Part shown: positions 51,201 through 64,000 of the stretch, one piece after another | Layout of the letters: each line of letters begins with the position of its first letter | How positions within the stretch are numbered: position 1 is the stretch's first letter | Source: Hymenolepis diminuta | Lineage: Eukaryota; Platyhelminthes; Cestoda; Cyclophyllidea; Hymenolepididae | Assembly (NCBI GenBank): GCA_900708905.1 | Contig: CAADRB010000030.1 | Span: forward strand, 1,677,139-1,741,138 | Length of the DNA stretch: 64,000 nucleotides | Direction: 5' to 3' | Notes under the pieces: model-generated | Database searches by the model: none | Seen by the model: only the letters and a program-made list of their open reading frames with translations | What the model was told of the DNA's origin: nothing | Made by a program: the position numbers and the translations under genes

Positions 51201-54200
51201 CTTCTTATTACCGTATTCACCACTTTATTGAAAAAATCAAAATCGTTATCTAAATGATGAATATCGAATAAATAAAAAAATAAATTAATCTTGAATGAAA
51301 ATTTGGGTAGGTTTAGGGCAGCAAATAAAACACTTATTAGTAAAACAACGGAGACCAAATCTGTGAGCCACCTCCTACAGGCTAAATCACACCTTGTTTC
51401 ATATACTGCTTCAAGTTTATTAACTGGTGCTAAAAAAGGTTGCGTATTTGAAGGAGGTGTCTTTGGGCAAAAGAATATGAGAAATGCTGTTTATTGAATA
51501 AAACTATCCAAATTAAGAAGAACGTGAAACAAATACGAGATAATGCATTGAGAACGTATCTAGAAATTGGACGATATTAAATGACTAACCCAACAAACTG
51601 TTAGGACGAGTTCACGGGAAAATCGTATGTCAAATGGGCTGATGCTATTTTAAGTGCAACTTTGCAGTGACTGAAGTGAACTCGACAGAGGGAAAATCTT
51701 GGTTCTGGGTCAATTCCATTCAGTGTCACCATACATGATGGTTAAATTTATACATTCAGTAGTTCGGGTATGTGGAAAGAACCACATTTTTGATATACTG
51801 AATAAAATAAAAGATATTTATTTTCAGTCTAGAGAGCTTTCAAACAACAAAAGCAAGATGCCAAGTTTAAAAGCAACTTCAATGGGCAATTTTCAAATGA
51901 ATATGATAATTCCCATACTTACTTAAGAGTGACATGATGGAGATCCTCTGGTGAGAAGCTCGAATTCTGCAACTAAATCAGCGCGTTTGGTCTGATAATG
52001 GCAGACGTGTACGATGAATAATGCGTAATCGAGGCACTATCAAATGAATGCAGCATTCCTGCCATCTATTGGCCCTATGGAAACGTTGCGGCGCACATAA
52101 CCATTTTGCCAAGGCGCTTATCGATCGTTCATGATTATCAAATCTTTAGTATTTTGATGGAACATATACACGATCTGCCTCTTTTGTCCTATTCTCTGTC
52201 TTCTTCCTATCTTGCACTTATGATTAAGTCCCTAGATGTTGAAGTGTCGATAGCTTAACAACTGTCCTGCCTTTGTGATGCTTTAGAAGCGAAAAGCCCA
52301 CTGGACAAATCCTGGTATTTAAAGTATCAGGAAATAATGGAATATGTAATTGTGAGCTATAGCCATCCGGAAATTAAATTTATTACGACTTTTTGATATA
52401 ATGGCCTCATTCTCCACTTCCGCTGGGTATCTGCAGATTTTACTCTCCCTGTACAACACATAAACAGAATAAAAACAGAAATTTCTATTGTACTAAGAAT
52501 TTAAACTCAATATTTTCTTTTGACTAGAATAAAATTAAAAAAAGAGAGATACGAGGTTCTCAGTATTTCGCGAACAGAATGCTGAAAAAGTGGTAGTAGG
52601 ACATAAAAAGAAAATTGTAGTATATTAATTCTTAATGAAATCACATCTAGCTAATCTATCACGTAAAGAAATTAAATTTTTTCTTCTTGTGGGGTATAAA
52701 TAAAAGCATTTTATCAGATGATGATTGCACGCCACTATTTTATGCTATAGCATAATCACCACAAAATATTAATTGACGAATTATTTCTTTTAAAGCGAAA
52801 GAGGGAACGGGAAATCACCGGACGATTTGACTGAGTTTGGCCATGAGGGCGGCAATTCGTTTGGTAGCGGCGATCAACTCATTGTCCCGACTTGACCAAA
52901 GACGGGCTTCTTGGTGAAGGGCATGGGCCGCAGCCTGAATAAACGAATAAGTAATGATGAGAAAAGATAACTTTCACCAGCAGCAGTGAAATAGTCCCGA
53001 GGGAGGGATATTAAATTATCAAGGATATGCGCTCAAATTTCACCACCGGCCATTACAGAAATGGTCATTACGATATTCTATCTCGGGATAGCACAAGTAT
53101 GATCTTGTATTTTGATAATGACTTTGGTTAAGGTATTAAGAAATCAAAGCAATGGCTCAAATGATTGCTAACAAAGCAGCCAGGGCTTATTTTTATTATA
53201 TGAAGGCCGAGAATTCGTGCCTTTCCAGGAACAGGCCTTATTGCCAGCTATTATAGCGTGGAAAGCACAGAATTTAAATAATGTCGAGACAGATTAGATC
53301 TTACACGAGGGACCGGGTGGATATACACAGTATTGCTGACTCATTTAATTACCGGTGACGCGGCGGTCAGCACTCACGTCTATTAAGTCAGAGGTCAGAA
53401 ATCGATGCCTATCGCTGCACGTTCAGTGAGTGAAATAGTCAATTATGATCAAAAGAGTGATAAGAGAATGCGATTTTCCCATTAGAATGACTCCTTTAAA
53501 TCAGCTCTCTTTTATATCATTTTCAAATTTTCATTGTTACTGCACAATTCACACTTGATTCCGCTTAACTTCTGGTCTTCTGTTGTGGAAAAGGTTGTTA
53601 TCTACTTGCAGTTTTTAGGCTCGTAACTGATTTATCTAACCATACTTGCATCTAAATGAACGTTCTTAGCTGAAGATTAGAATAAGAAAATACTTACTTC
53701 AGTGGAATTGGGAATTATAATAAACCTAGATATTATTTTCTGTAAATAAAAGATTGACAAAGCATTTTAAGACATTGAACATTGATATGAATGCATACTT
53801 CGGATAAAAGCAGAAATCTTCTTGAATGAAAACAGACACTCATCTCTCCCGATGCTGCAGCGATGAAGTAAAAAAAATTGCCTAAGACATTACTAGCCTT
53901 TGTAATCTGCCGAGTGCAGTTTGCACATGATGAAGAATAATATTTACCCACGAAGAGACCTATAAACTTCTATGTGGATTTTGCAAGGGGGATTACTCAT
54001 AATGCAAAATGCCGTTTGTTCACAACTAGAAGTTGTTATAGAAAACGAAAGCCAAAAGATGATGCCATTGGCATAAACATTGGCATAAAATCAGCGAGCC
54101 CAATCGAGAAAGCCGAATCGAAGGTCAAGGAAAAAGAATCACTTGTCTACAGACAGATATATTAGTTGTTGGCTTTGTCTGCAGCCATTTATAGTCCATC

Positions 54201-57200
54201 GTAATGTTATCCCTCTAATATTTGCATTGTTTTCAAGCTCTTTATTCAACATTAGGGATCCCTAAAAAAGTGCTAATTGCATAATCATTTTAGTCTATGC
54301 GTATCCCGCTCTCTCACTAAAAAGACCACGAAATTGCAGAAATAGACGAAAGTTGAACTAACACAAACTTTACTGTAAAGATCATGAAGTTATGGGGAAA
54401 CATAAGTTCTTTTGGTAAATTTTATTTAACACTAATGATAGGAAATAGTGCAGATCGACAATGACATCTGACTTTATGTGTTCCCTCTTAAACTTCTAGC
54501 TCAATGAACTCGATGTGCCCTGAATCTCTAGGTGCTTGGCAAAGCGCTACTGAGAAATGAGACAGACCACTGAAATTTGTTTACTCTAGATTACCAATCA
54601 GTTGAAATCAAATAAACATTTAGATTCAACAACAAGTAATTTTCAATAATGTAAACGCGCATTTTATAGAATGGAATCCTTTTATGGAATCTTTAAATTC
54701 GTAGATGAAAAAATCAAATTAAAAACAATACCTTACTGTGAACAAATAACAATCAATGAGTGCTATTCAACCTTCTTTGGACAATCATTATCTTGCTAAA
54801 TTCAATTCAGTAGTATACAAATTTCTCAATTACATCATTAAAGGTCTGGTCAGGTCTGGACACGATTGAATTAACAGACGCGTGAAAGTGCAGTTTGGAC
54901 ACGCGTCGATTATTCATCTTGAAAACCCACATATATTTTTACCGGCGATCGAGCCGCCCACACATTTGAATTGTCCAGAAATAACTGGTTTAAATACCTT
55001 GTAAATATCCTATCATCCTTACTTAAACAAGTGAAGCACAACTAATATGTTGGAGGATGCATGCTTAACAATTTGAAATGGAGACTTCAAATTTATGAGA
55101 GGTTAGGAAAAAAATTTGGTTACTGGAATTAGAACCTTTCATGGGCAAAAATATACATGATATGTACTACGAGATTTATCCAATTTAGAAAAATAAGCTC
55201 TCTTCGAATACACTTAAGAAAAAATTACGCCTAAATATTTGCTGCAATTTATATACTAAACTCTGCACTCTTTGAAATCATTTTTTTCAAGTGAGAAAAC
55301 TATTTAAGTCTATACTTTTGTGAAATTTCTTAACAGATTTAAGGAAAAAATTTCTTGTTCTTCAAAGGCTCTACTTAGGTTGCCATTTTAGTTGAAGTTC
55401 GTCCAATTGCTCAACAATTTCTATCAACAGTGGTCCAGTATTTTTCACAAGAAAGTTGCCTTAACTACTAATAAAAATAGGTAATTTAATCCTTTTCTGT
55501 TCCCTCAAAAGAAAAGACAAATGAAGCTTTTGTTATCAGTCGACTGTTAGTTCACCAATGTGAATGCCCATTTCAATCACTGATGCCTGCCGAGAAGTCA
55601 AAAATCTGTGCTATCTGATGAATCACAGGCATATATACAACCGCAACACCGTGGAAGATAAATAATAGTGCGGTTGTTTTTATTAAAGGATAATGTTCCA
55701 CCTTTGTACCTTTTCGTAACATAACTCAACATTCAATTTCTCCTACCTCCATGAAGCTTTCAAGAAGTCCCTTTCAAACACACAAATCCTACATTAACAG
55801 AATCCGGTCATAAAAAGTTGAAAGCATGGCAGATACACCGTTAAAGATCTGATTACATAGATTATTTAAATTAAAAATGACAGAGGAATGGCTACGATGA
55901 CAATGTCACATTATTTAGGGATACGAAGAAGCTCGACTAACCAAGTCAGTCATAATGAAAAAGTTCGAAGAGCCACCTAATTAAAAATAATTCACATTGA
56001 TACATACAATGCAGTTTTAAAATTTCACTTAAACAATTGAGCTTAACTTAGATAGATAAATAAGAGAAACTTTCCAAATAGGATTTTTATTCATCGCAGG
56101 GTTTTAAAATTCAAGAAAGAAAATTGCTACCAAATATATGATAATAGGTTATGCAGTATTTAAAATGCCCATGCAAGTATTATGTAACCATTCTACCTGG
56201 CTGTAAGGATATAGGAAAATGTTTAAGTCAGGTAGGTTAGTATCATTCTACATTCTCGGCCTTAGAAAGATTAAAAAGTTACTGAGGTGGTGAAACTGAC
56301 TGTCAAGGCAGAAATATAATTTTAATTTGAGAAAATAATTTTATTAACTATTTCCATTGGCAAAATCGTATTTTGATTTTTTACATCTGCTATACTTCCG
56401 GTAAACCTCATATTTACATCGTTGGCCCCATTCTATATTTAGGTGTCAAAGCAATTTGGCTTTGTGCCTAACTGATATGCGTTCTCCGTCTCTCGTTCTC
56501 TTACTGGAGACTGTGATAGCGGGTTTTAGAACGAAACACCGACCGTACCAATTAATTATACGGCCAATAAGTGTTGCACATTGTGGACAAGAATTTGTTC
56601 AATTTCGAAATATTAAGCTATAAGATTCGATTGATGATCTGACTTTATTCTCTATATCTTTTCGAACCTCTCTCCTTTATTCCTTATTAGACTTTACTGT
56701 TATCCAACTTCAACTGCTATTTAAGGCTGAGAAATCGTATTCTTGCTTGTTTTACCGTGCGCTGTAATAAGAGAGGCAAATAATACACATCTTACCATGA
56801 TCGGTTGATTCTCTTCAGGCAGTGGATAGTTGAATTCATCTTCAGCATCAGTTTCAGGAGATAGGGGACGCGAGTTGTCATCACTTTGACTGAAGGAAGC
56901 GCCACCTATTAAAACAAAGTTGACCTATATTAATTAAAAAACCTGCACGCACACAATCACAGATCATGCAAACAATATTTCAAACTGCGCACATTGCTAA
57001 TGTCAATAATGATACAAATAAAAGGGGCGATAATAAAACAAGATGATATCTGACATGTAAGCATCTAGGTGAGATTAGTCAGTAATGAGATTCAGGTGAT
57101 AATTCTTTTCTGTTAAACTATACCCAATTCCCAATCCATGCAATTCTCATTCTTTCTATTACTAACGAATCATGCAAAACTACACCGAGCTGGCAACAAG

Positions 57201-60200
57201 CCCATTTCTAGAATAGAGTGTTAACAACATGCGCTCCCATGAGATATTTCCTCCACAATGTTTTTTGTTCCATGTTTCCCATGCAGCAATACCTTGGTAC
57301 CGATCTATCCCGGATGCAGGATAGGGCCTATTTCGGACCGAAATCTTGATGCTGCCAGGGATGGAACTGGAGTTCGAGGAAGAGCCTCGTTTTCCGACCC
57401 CATTAGTGAAGTCGGAGGAGGATATTGTTGAGGGATGGGCTATAAACACAAGGCAGTAAACAAGCATTCCCAATTTTATTCTCAACAGGATTGTGTTTAG
57501 AAGTATTTGTTAATAAGGATATGACCGAAATCAGAGCCAATCGAAGGAGCCCATATTTTTTGAATAAATATCTCCCATTTCGGCAGAGACTCAGGTAGAC
57601 ATGAATGGGTATTGATGAAATACTCCAAAAATGCTTCTCAAAATTATTTTGAATGTCATGATTTAAACGGTCTTTATGCGAAATGATTTTTTGTGTCCGG
57701 ATGCTTGCGTTAACTGAATACAATCAGGCCATTTCGTATGCCACGTTCAGGAAGCATACCAGCAACATATCGATTATCGATTTTTACTTGTCTACGCCTT
57801 GCGATGACCCAGCCAATTTGCCCACGTTATTCACAAATGCCGATTTTTATACGCCTTATGCAAACGTCTGGTTCTTACGATCTTTGTTGCGCTTTCGTGT
57901 TCTTTTCCATCACTGAATGATTGTTCTCAATCATTCGCATTCCCATTTGGGATTGATGGTTGTTTAATGTTAGCAATTAAGAAACTACTAACATAGAATA
58001 TCAGCTGAAAGATAGGGGATCATCACTGACTGGCCAGAACATGAATGACGATTTCAAGTATATGAATGCCTTTGAACGTTCTTAATAAAGCGATCAGAAT
58101 CTAGGATTTCTATCAAGCTGTTGCATCGTTATTGCAGCAAAACAGCAAAAATACTAGCTTTCTTTGGTCTGTTTTATTTAAAACTTTTGCCATTAGATAT
58201 GAGATATATATATATCTGAGAAAGCAGGATGGGGAAGAAATCAAATCAAATTAAAGTAAAACACGTCATCCTAAATAATATGAAAGATGGGCATTAATAG
58301 GTGCCCGATATGCGATTTAAACAAAAAAATAAAACAGATAAAAAATTTTCCCACAGTACCCGCCAATAACTAAGAAACACTGAAATAGGATAAAAAAAAA
58401 CCTGAGACAACAGAGCGTTTTCTAGCATTTAAATCGACCTTTCATTAACCGGAATAGGGATGGGAATGTCTGGATCTTTCAATAATGGCAATACTCACAA
58501 TACCCCAGAAGAGAGAAAGGGAGTAAGCACAACCCTATTCAGACATCCAGAAGAGAATTATCATGGATTAAGTCATTTCAAATTATGATGTATAGTTAAG
58601 GATACAAAAGCTAACACGTCCATCCGAGAATTAAGAGATCACGAGTTCTATACCCATCGGTGCACTTTAGAAGTGGCAGAATTAGGATTACACTAATAAT
58701 TTACATGAAGCTATATTTAATATTCTCGATCACTAAAGGGGAATGTTAATTATAACAAATAAGACGAGTAAATCGGCGGGAAAATATTTCCTTTCTGACT
58801 GGCTATCAGAAGCCATAAAACTCCGAGTCAAAACGCCTTCCATACTTTCCCCACAAATAGTTTAGAAAAATGAGTTTCTTTGCACCGCAGCAGCATGGAA
58901 CCATGAGTCATTGCCCGAAGTGAATCGAATGACGAAGCACGAACCAGAATTGGCTTCTTCCTCTACCTTTTACAAATTACCCTCCAAAGCAAATACCCAT
59001 TCTTGAGAAGATTCGGTTAGAGTTGCGATAGGATATGATTATAGACAACTTTTGCTTTTATGAATAGACTTACAAGGGTTGCCTCTTATTGTGTTTGTGC
59101 GACATACTTATGTTCTAGTACACCAGGTAGGGAAGAGTACGTTAAAATAGAATATCCCGATGAATCCGGAATTTAAAAAAGTACAATTCTTTTGATACAC
59201 TAACTTTATTCTCTAGTTCTACATCACAATTATCTTTACTTCCCATTACAATATTGCTGTTCCGAGAGTTCAGATGCTTTCCCATAAAAAATGGTAGTGT
59301 TTTTATGCTTTGCCATTGAATAATAATTCCATTTCCTAAATTGCATTCATATTAGCCAAATATCATTACAACCAGACCACAGAGCCTAAATGCAAACAAA
59401 TTTCGGGAAAACTGTTACGGCAAAATTTCACCTCCTAATCATTTCTCCCTAATGACTCATCTAAAATCACGGATTTTGTGCCGCCGAGGAAAGATTCGCT
59501 CTCCATTGTTCCACATCCAGGTGAGTAATCAAATATTTTGTCAAATATCTTCAGTTATTTCTTCATGTTCTAAACTAAAATATACACAATTGCATTTCGC
59601 ACAGTGGATTTACGAAGAATCTTTCTTTTCAGCTAGTCATTCATGAACTGAATGTGACACCATAATGCTTGATTGATTTTTGTACTTATTCACGCACTTG
59701 AATAGGTTCACTTTAGATGCAGGTGCGTCCGTGTTTTTATAGATTTCCTACATTCATTATTCCTAGTCCATAAATCTCATCATCTCATGTTATAAAACAA
59801 CTCGAACGATATTTAATATTAATACTACGTCGTGTATTGACATATCCTGATTTACAAATAGATTCATTCGCCCATCCTCTTCTTCCGTACTTCATGCGAT
59901 TCAGTTCTATCCTCTAGTGTATTAAACAATTGTACAGAAGAGTATTTCTAGTCAGCATAAACTAAGCGGTCTAAACAGTTTACTCAGCAAAAACCCCCGG
60001 GAGAACCTGCGGTCGATCAACAACAAAGGAAACTTCGTCGTTGAGTTACTAAGAGGCCACCTTACACTCCTCCAAGTTGAGATCCTTTCGAACTATCAGG
60101 TATCGATGACAAATGGAAAAAAAAGCGCTCAAAACTTCATGGCTTAAGCAAATCAATCAAGATGTCAAGGAAGTCTTTAGTGTGAAACTTCACCTCAAAG

Positions 60201-63200
60201 AAAGTCGCGAAATAACGGTAAGATGCGAGGCTGCTAACTGTGTTTGTACTGAATACTGAATAGAAAAGAAAGCAATGCTTTTGTACCTTTGTAGAGGTCA
60301 CTGTTTCATAAGTGTAATATCCAAAAACGGTTTTCGGTTTTCACGTCAAATCCTGATATAAATTAGAATGCCGATCTATTTTTGAAGAATTATGACGTGA
60401 TGTTTATCAGTTACAGACAAACTTACTGAATTGCCGGATGCGGCAAAATGATAGCACACATCCTTCAACTTGAGCTAAGTATTGAATGGGAAAAATCCGG
60501 AACCAAGTGAACCAAATCTTCATACTTTCTCTGCAATATTAAAGCCTTAAATACTACCTCAAGAGAAGAATATATATTGAAAAGGACGATTATTATATGG
60601 AACATCGTGCTGTGCTTCCAAACTCGTTTTTTTCGATGATTCATTGGAGGTACACTGATTCTGTGCATCGAAAAGATTTGCGCTTTAGCACTTCCACAAG
60701 TAGATTAATAATCGATCGAGGGAAGTAATTATCATTTAGCATACATTATATATAGTGCACTCTCCGGATCTCGGTGTGATGGAAAGTGTACAAGGGCAGG
60801 TAGTTATACAAATTGAAGATAAAACGCAGACATCAATGTAAGTGAAAAAGGCCAATAAATGAAGTGAATATTTAATTAGATATACGTTGGCAGGAGGAGT
60901 CTATGGACAAATTCAGACCGCAGAGATAGTCATTAATAATACTATTTTCCAACACTTGTGCCTTTAGATAATTATTCATTAATCTTGCAATGTAAATGCC
61001 CGTAGTAGTAAGATCAAAAGATGTTTTTTTTCTAGTTGAACAAACAATGCTACAAGACCTGTTATTCAGTATTAGTGGATGATGAGATGTTCTTTAAATA
61101 GTCTTACCAATAGGAAAATATGAAAAACATGCCCACAAATTAAATTCATCTTTTGACAATTTGAAGAGGAAATGGGAGAATTATTGCATTGAGATACACC
61201 GTTAGCATTAACAATATTTATTTGATGTCTCAGGGTCAGATATATGGAACAATCTTTTTGTCGAGCTATTTCAAGTTTACTACTTTTACTTTCCAGTTCT
61301 TCAGTAAGTGTTTAATTGGAAGCTATATATTTCCCAACTAAGTTTGTATCTATGATATAACCTTTGGATCAAATGAAAAAAACATTGACGAAAACAAACG
61401 ACCGATCATCTTTTATTACTCCTTATATAAGAATTGCTAGGGGATTCCTTTTAATTCCGAACTAAGTATGCAAAATAGAACTAAGTATGTGTTAGTAAAC
61501 CTATTTGAATATTTTCGGTGCACTCGGAAGATGCTCAGAAGTTTCATCCGTCATGCAATGGATTATCGGTTCTTGAATTTGCACGCTCGCACATGGATAT
61601 GTAAGTCCACCACTGAAGCAGCTATCGCTGTAATTATTGGATAACCAGGCAGCCAATCTGCTATATATAAAAAATAATTATTTCCCCAAAATAAATCTCA
61701 TATGTAAGATGCTTCTTTTTCCATATTTCAATTCCCTTTTATTCAAACGAATCTATTTAGATTACGGTTTTGGATGGCGAAAAATATAAATTGGCCTATC
61801 AATATGAAATGTGTTTTGACACGGCAGTTTGGGTCGTTAGCTTACGTTAGCTTAAAGAAAATAGTAGATCATAACACAATCATTTATAAGTAAATTTATT
61901 TTGTTAATAAGAAAACTGTTTTTTGAAGTAAAGGTCTTCTGGCTTCTTCTTATTCCTGAGATTTGAATAGTTATAGCTTTAGAAAAGGGCAACTAAGCGT
62001 TGAAATAATGTGAAAACGAAAATTAAATCAGAGAAAACGAATGCCATTCAATTGGACATAATTCTACGGATTTACCGATTAACTGTCCTAGTTAAACAAC
62101 TAGAAGCTAAATTGTGCCTACTTATTAGATACTGGACTAATTAGCAGCGGCGAGAGCTGCAGCTTTGACCGTAATCAAGATTTGCTAAATTGTTTATAAT
62201 AAAAACGGGAGGCGAAAGAAGGCTCAATTCTTTGTGCATAAAACACGCAATATTGAACTGAAATTTCCATAAAAGTGATAATTAGCATTTATACGGCGGA
62301 AAGAAATACACATTTATATGGGAGGACGTGTGCGGTACAAAAGCCTACCTAAACCTCTTGGAAATTTAAAGCCATACTCACCAAAGGTCAGGCAAAACGT
62401 CCTTATGGTTCTGGTTAGACGCGTTGACAATTAACATCTACATAAATGATTTACAATAGATTCAAGTCCGGGCACTCATTAAAATTACTTTAGTTAAAGT
62501 AAACGCATAAAATCAATTGCAAAATTAGGTCATTGGAATATTGCTAGGTGCACATTGAGGTTACAACATGGGTACAGTCGATCACACCCAGAGGAATGGA
62601 GATAAATTACCTGAGACTCAACAAAAGGTTTCCTTACTTTCAATTATTCCAAGCGGAAAAGAAATTTTGCAAATACCGAAAGAAGAATAGATGAATATTG
62701 GATCAGATGAGATCTTATATCCTGTTGACCATGTGGATCTTCTTGAAAACAGCACAAAAGCATAAAAAATTGATAGATTCGATGCATAAAACCCAATCTT
62801 TGAAAAAGATATCAGCAGTACTAATCGATGATATAAGTGTGGAAAACAGCCTTATGACTTTCGTTGCGAGATTATTAAGGGGTGAGTTACACTTCATTCC
62901 AAATAAATATCCAAGTGACCGGTTGCGTTAAGGACTGCTATATTTACAAAACCCCAAAACAAAAAACGAATCTAACCTTGAATATACAATTGTCGCATTT
63001 CCGCCACAGGAACATCATTCGTCGCCGCTGAGGGTGATGTCTTATTGTTGGCATGATTTCGATGATTATTGTGATGGGAGGTGGGAGCCACTTGTGTTGG
63101 ATGGAGAAAGGTTGGTGAAACCACCTTCTCCACACTGCCCACAGCGTCAACCAAATTCTTTGAGGATGCACGCCAACGTTCACGGACATTCGGGTCATCC

Positions 63201-63975
63201 ATTGATAGAACCATGTTCTTGGCGTCGGCTACCATTGGAGTGATTGCTAAAAATATGAAGGAAGTTAAGGTAATATTTGCTGACGTCAAGATTGACGTTA
63301 CCACCCAATTACATAAACTGGTGAAATAAAAAAATGGGCACATATTTTTACTATCAAGACACCTAAGTGCCTCATGGTAAAGGGGGTTATAAAAACCCAA
63401 ATGAATGTTAATAATTTTCTGTGAAAATGTGGCACAAAACCATTTTTTTACTCAGCTAACTTCACCCAAAATTAACTAACTAAAATATTTCAAAATAAGA
63501 TCTTAAAAAAGACGAAAAACTATCGTATCGAAAGAGAAATACGCGCGTTTTTGGATCTGAATCTTCAGTTTTCAGGCTTCTCTCCTTAGTAAATGTCTTG
63601 TTTTTAGCTACATATCTCCCATTTCATCCGCAGTTCTAATAAAAAATTCCATCGATCATTGCTTTTTAATAAATAGGCCTGATACAGTGTTAAATTATAT
63701 ATTCTTATTGATCAGACTACTACTTTATCCAACACATTTAAAATACTCAATTAAGAATCGTTAGGAGTTCAACTTACTGGATCTTAGTCGTTGAACGGCT
63801 TCATTGACGCGTTCTACATAGACGGGATCTTCGCTGTTTTCTGTTTCTCTCATAGCTACTTGAAGCACTCGGTTGGCCCTCAGGGCAATGCTTGTCGTAC
63901 CGTTGACAACGGAGGTGGGACAGTGCTGATCCACACTGTCTTCAATTTGATCAGTGTCTCTCAGAATACCTCTTC
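48244..63975 (-). CDS. VCL: Vinculin, C-terminal part (5' end beyond the window)
   Basis: Actin-binding adaptor of cell-matrix and cell-cell adhesions. Eight exons with matching phases: 63975-63778, 63246-62977, 57439-57293, 56905-56796, 52934-52819, 51222-51099, 51028-50938, 48422-48244 (stop TGA at 48246-48244); about 410 residues. Head end: TTSIALRANRVLQVAMRETE and NSEDP (human [20 protein letters not shown]), then ITPMVADAK (ISPMVMDAK). Tail: AAAHALHQEARLWSSRDNEL, KECTDRRMKT, LSERIQMIGNQLKILSTVKA then TMLG, NAQNLMQAVIETVRVAEGAS. All follow human vinculin tail helices in order. The linker lacks the FPPPP-type proline motif of vertebrate vinculin. The last residues, after RWMPRP, differ from the vertebrate end. 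Alpha-catenin was considered; the tail and C-terminus fit vinculin much better. Upstream head domains lie beyond 64000. Confidence 0.93.
48423..50937 (-). other. Vinculin intron before the last exon
   Basis: 2.5 kb, AT-rich. No mobile element, RNA or other gene recognised; the minus-strand open stretch 49757-49569 is judged chance. Confidence 0.45.
51930..52050 (+). repeat. Short dispersed repeat B, copy 2 (vinculin intron)
   Basis: GAGTGACATGATGGAGATCC, then TCTGGTGAGAAGCTCGAATT, ATGGCAGACGTG and AATGCGTAATCGAGGCAC align to 4119-4290. It lacks about 60 bp that the first copy has in the middle. Confidence 0.55.
53345..53510 (+). repeat. tRNA-derived SINE-like repeat C, copy 3
   Basis: GGTGACGCGGCGGTCAGCAC resembles a tRNA A box, and AGAGGTCAGAAATCGATGCC, about 25 nt further on, a degenerate B box. 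The 3' part (GAATGCGATTTTCCCATTAG) is shared with the 14.8 and 18.4 kb copies. This is the copy that best shows the internal promoter pattern. Confidence 0.5.
57293..57439 (-). CDS. VCL: Candidate symmetric (phase 1-1) linker exon of vinculin
   Basis: 147 nt between TGTTTATAG and GTATTG, encoding 48 codons rich in Ser, Gly and Pro (SSSDFTNGVGKRGSSS). It begins and ends in phase 1, so it joins exons 62977 and 56905 in frame, and skipping it would also keep the frame. This is what a cassette exon looks like. There is no similarity support because vinculin linkers are poorly conserved. Confidence 0.5.
57440..62976 (-). other. Large vinculin intron (5.5 kb)
   Basis: Separates the end of the head/linker exon from the Ser-rich linker exon. 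It holds the reverse copy of dispersed repeat A at 61.5-62.0 kb and a short TA run near 58204. Nothing else recognised. Confidence 0.5.
61500..62010 (-). repeat. Dispersed repeat A, longest uninterrupted copy (reverse)
   Basis: In reverse it contains ACGACCCAAA, then GATTCGTTTGAATAAAAGGG (near 61740), then GATTGGCTGCCTGGTTATCC (near 61640), then GAGTGCACCGAAAATATTC (near 61520). Blocks two and three of the family are here within about 100 bp of each other. The right part (GAGATTTGAATAGTTATAG near 61960) is shared with 12.48 kb. Confidence 0.6.
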
Positions 63976-64000
63976 CTAAAAAAAGACAAATTGTAACATA

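Larger units (their letters stand above)
51223..56795 (-). other. Vinculin introns of 1.6 and 3.9 kb
   Basis: Introns 51223-52818 and 52935-56795. They contain repeat B copy 2 (51.93 kb) and SINE-like repeat C copy 3 (53.35 kb). The rest is AT-rich without recognised genes. Confidence 0.45.

Noticed and set aside
53345..53420. A functional tRNA gene at the A/B-box-like sequence
   Set aside because: No cloverleaf or acceptor stem can be drawn; related copies elsewhere indicate a degenerate repeat.
48244..63975. Alternative identity: alpha-catenin
   Set aside because: The tail motifs (LKILSTVKATMLG, NAQNLMQ, ASIKMR) and the C-terminal position match vinculin; alpha-catenin has a different tail order.

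Overview
This window comes from a eukaryotic nuclear genome. The base composition is AT-rich, and the genes are split by GT-AG introns that range from 36 bp to several kb. Protein content, tiny introns next to multi-kb introns and mariner elements together suggest a flatworm. A cyclophyllidean tapeworm of Hymenolepis/Rodentolepis type is my guess; this is inference and I could not run a database search.

Four protein-coding genes can be supported. (1) On the minus strand, about 22928 down to the left edge, lies the Ral GTPase-activating protein alpha subunit (RALGAPA). Twenty exons are placed here with fully consistent splice phases, about 1140 codons. Its catalytic C-terminus lies beyond base 1 and its first exon(s) were not found. 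(2) On the minus strand, 34948-34029, is a compact, complete five-exon PGAP2 gene (GPI-anchor lipid remodelling) with introns of only 36-74 bp. (3) On the plus strand, 38638-42512, is a complete seven-exon eIF5B gene (translation initiation GTPase), including a non-canonical GC-AG intron. (4) On the minus strand, from beyond 64000 down to 48244, is the C-terminal part of vinculin: end of the head, linker and the whole tail domain.

The rest is intron and intergenic DNA with mobile elements. A mariner with an open N-terminal frame, resembling the mellifera subfamily, sits at 1-455 inside the RALGAPA gene. Two copies of a different, dead mariner lie in opposite orientation at 28.2-29.3 kb and 44.1-45.2 kb and bracket PGAP2 and eIF5B. 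Their 757-bp cores look identical base for base although their ends differ, and the left copy carries a 216-bp internal inversion. At least three families of short dispersed repeats recur in introns and spacers; one looks tRNA-derived.

The four genes have unrelated cellular roles (Ral signalling, GPI anchors, translation, adhesion) and no functional cluster is implied. PGAP2 and eIF5B are head-to-head but 3.7 kb apart. I found no CRISPR array, rRNA, or confident tRNA gene, and no clearly new multi-gene system. The most unusual signals are the identical inverted mariner cores, the micro-inversion, the GC-AG intron and the symmetric linker exon of vinculin.
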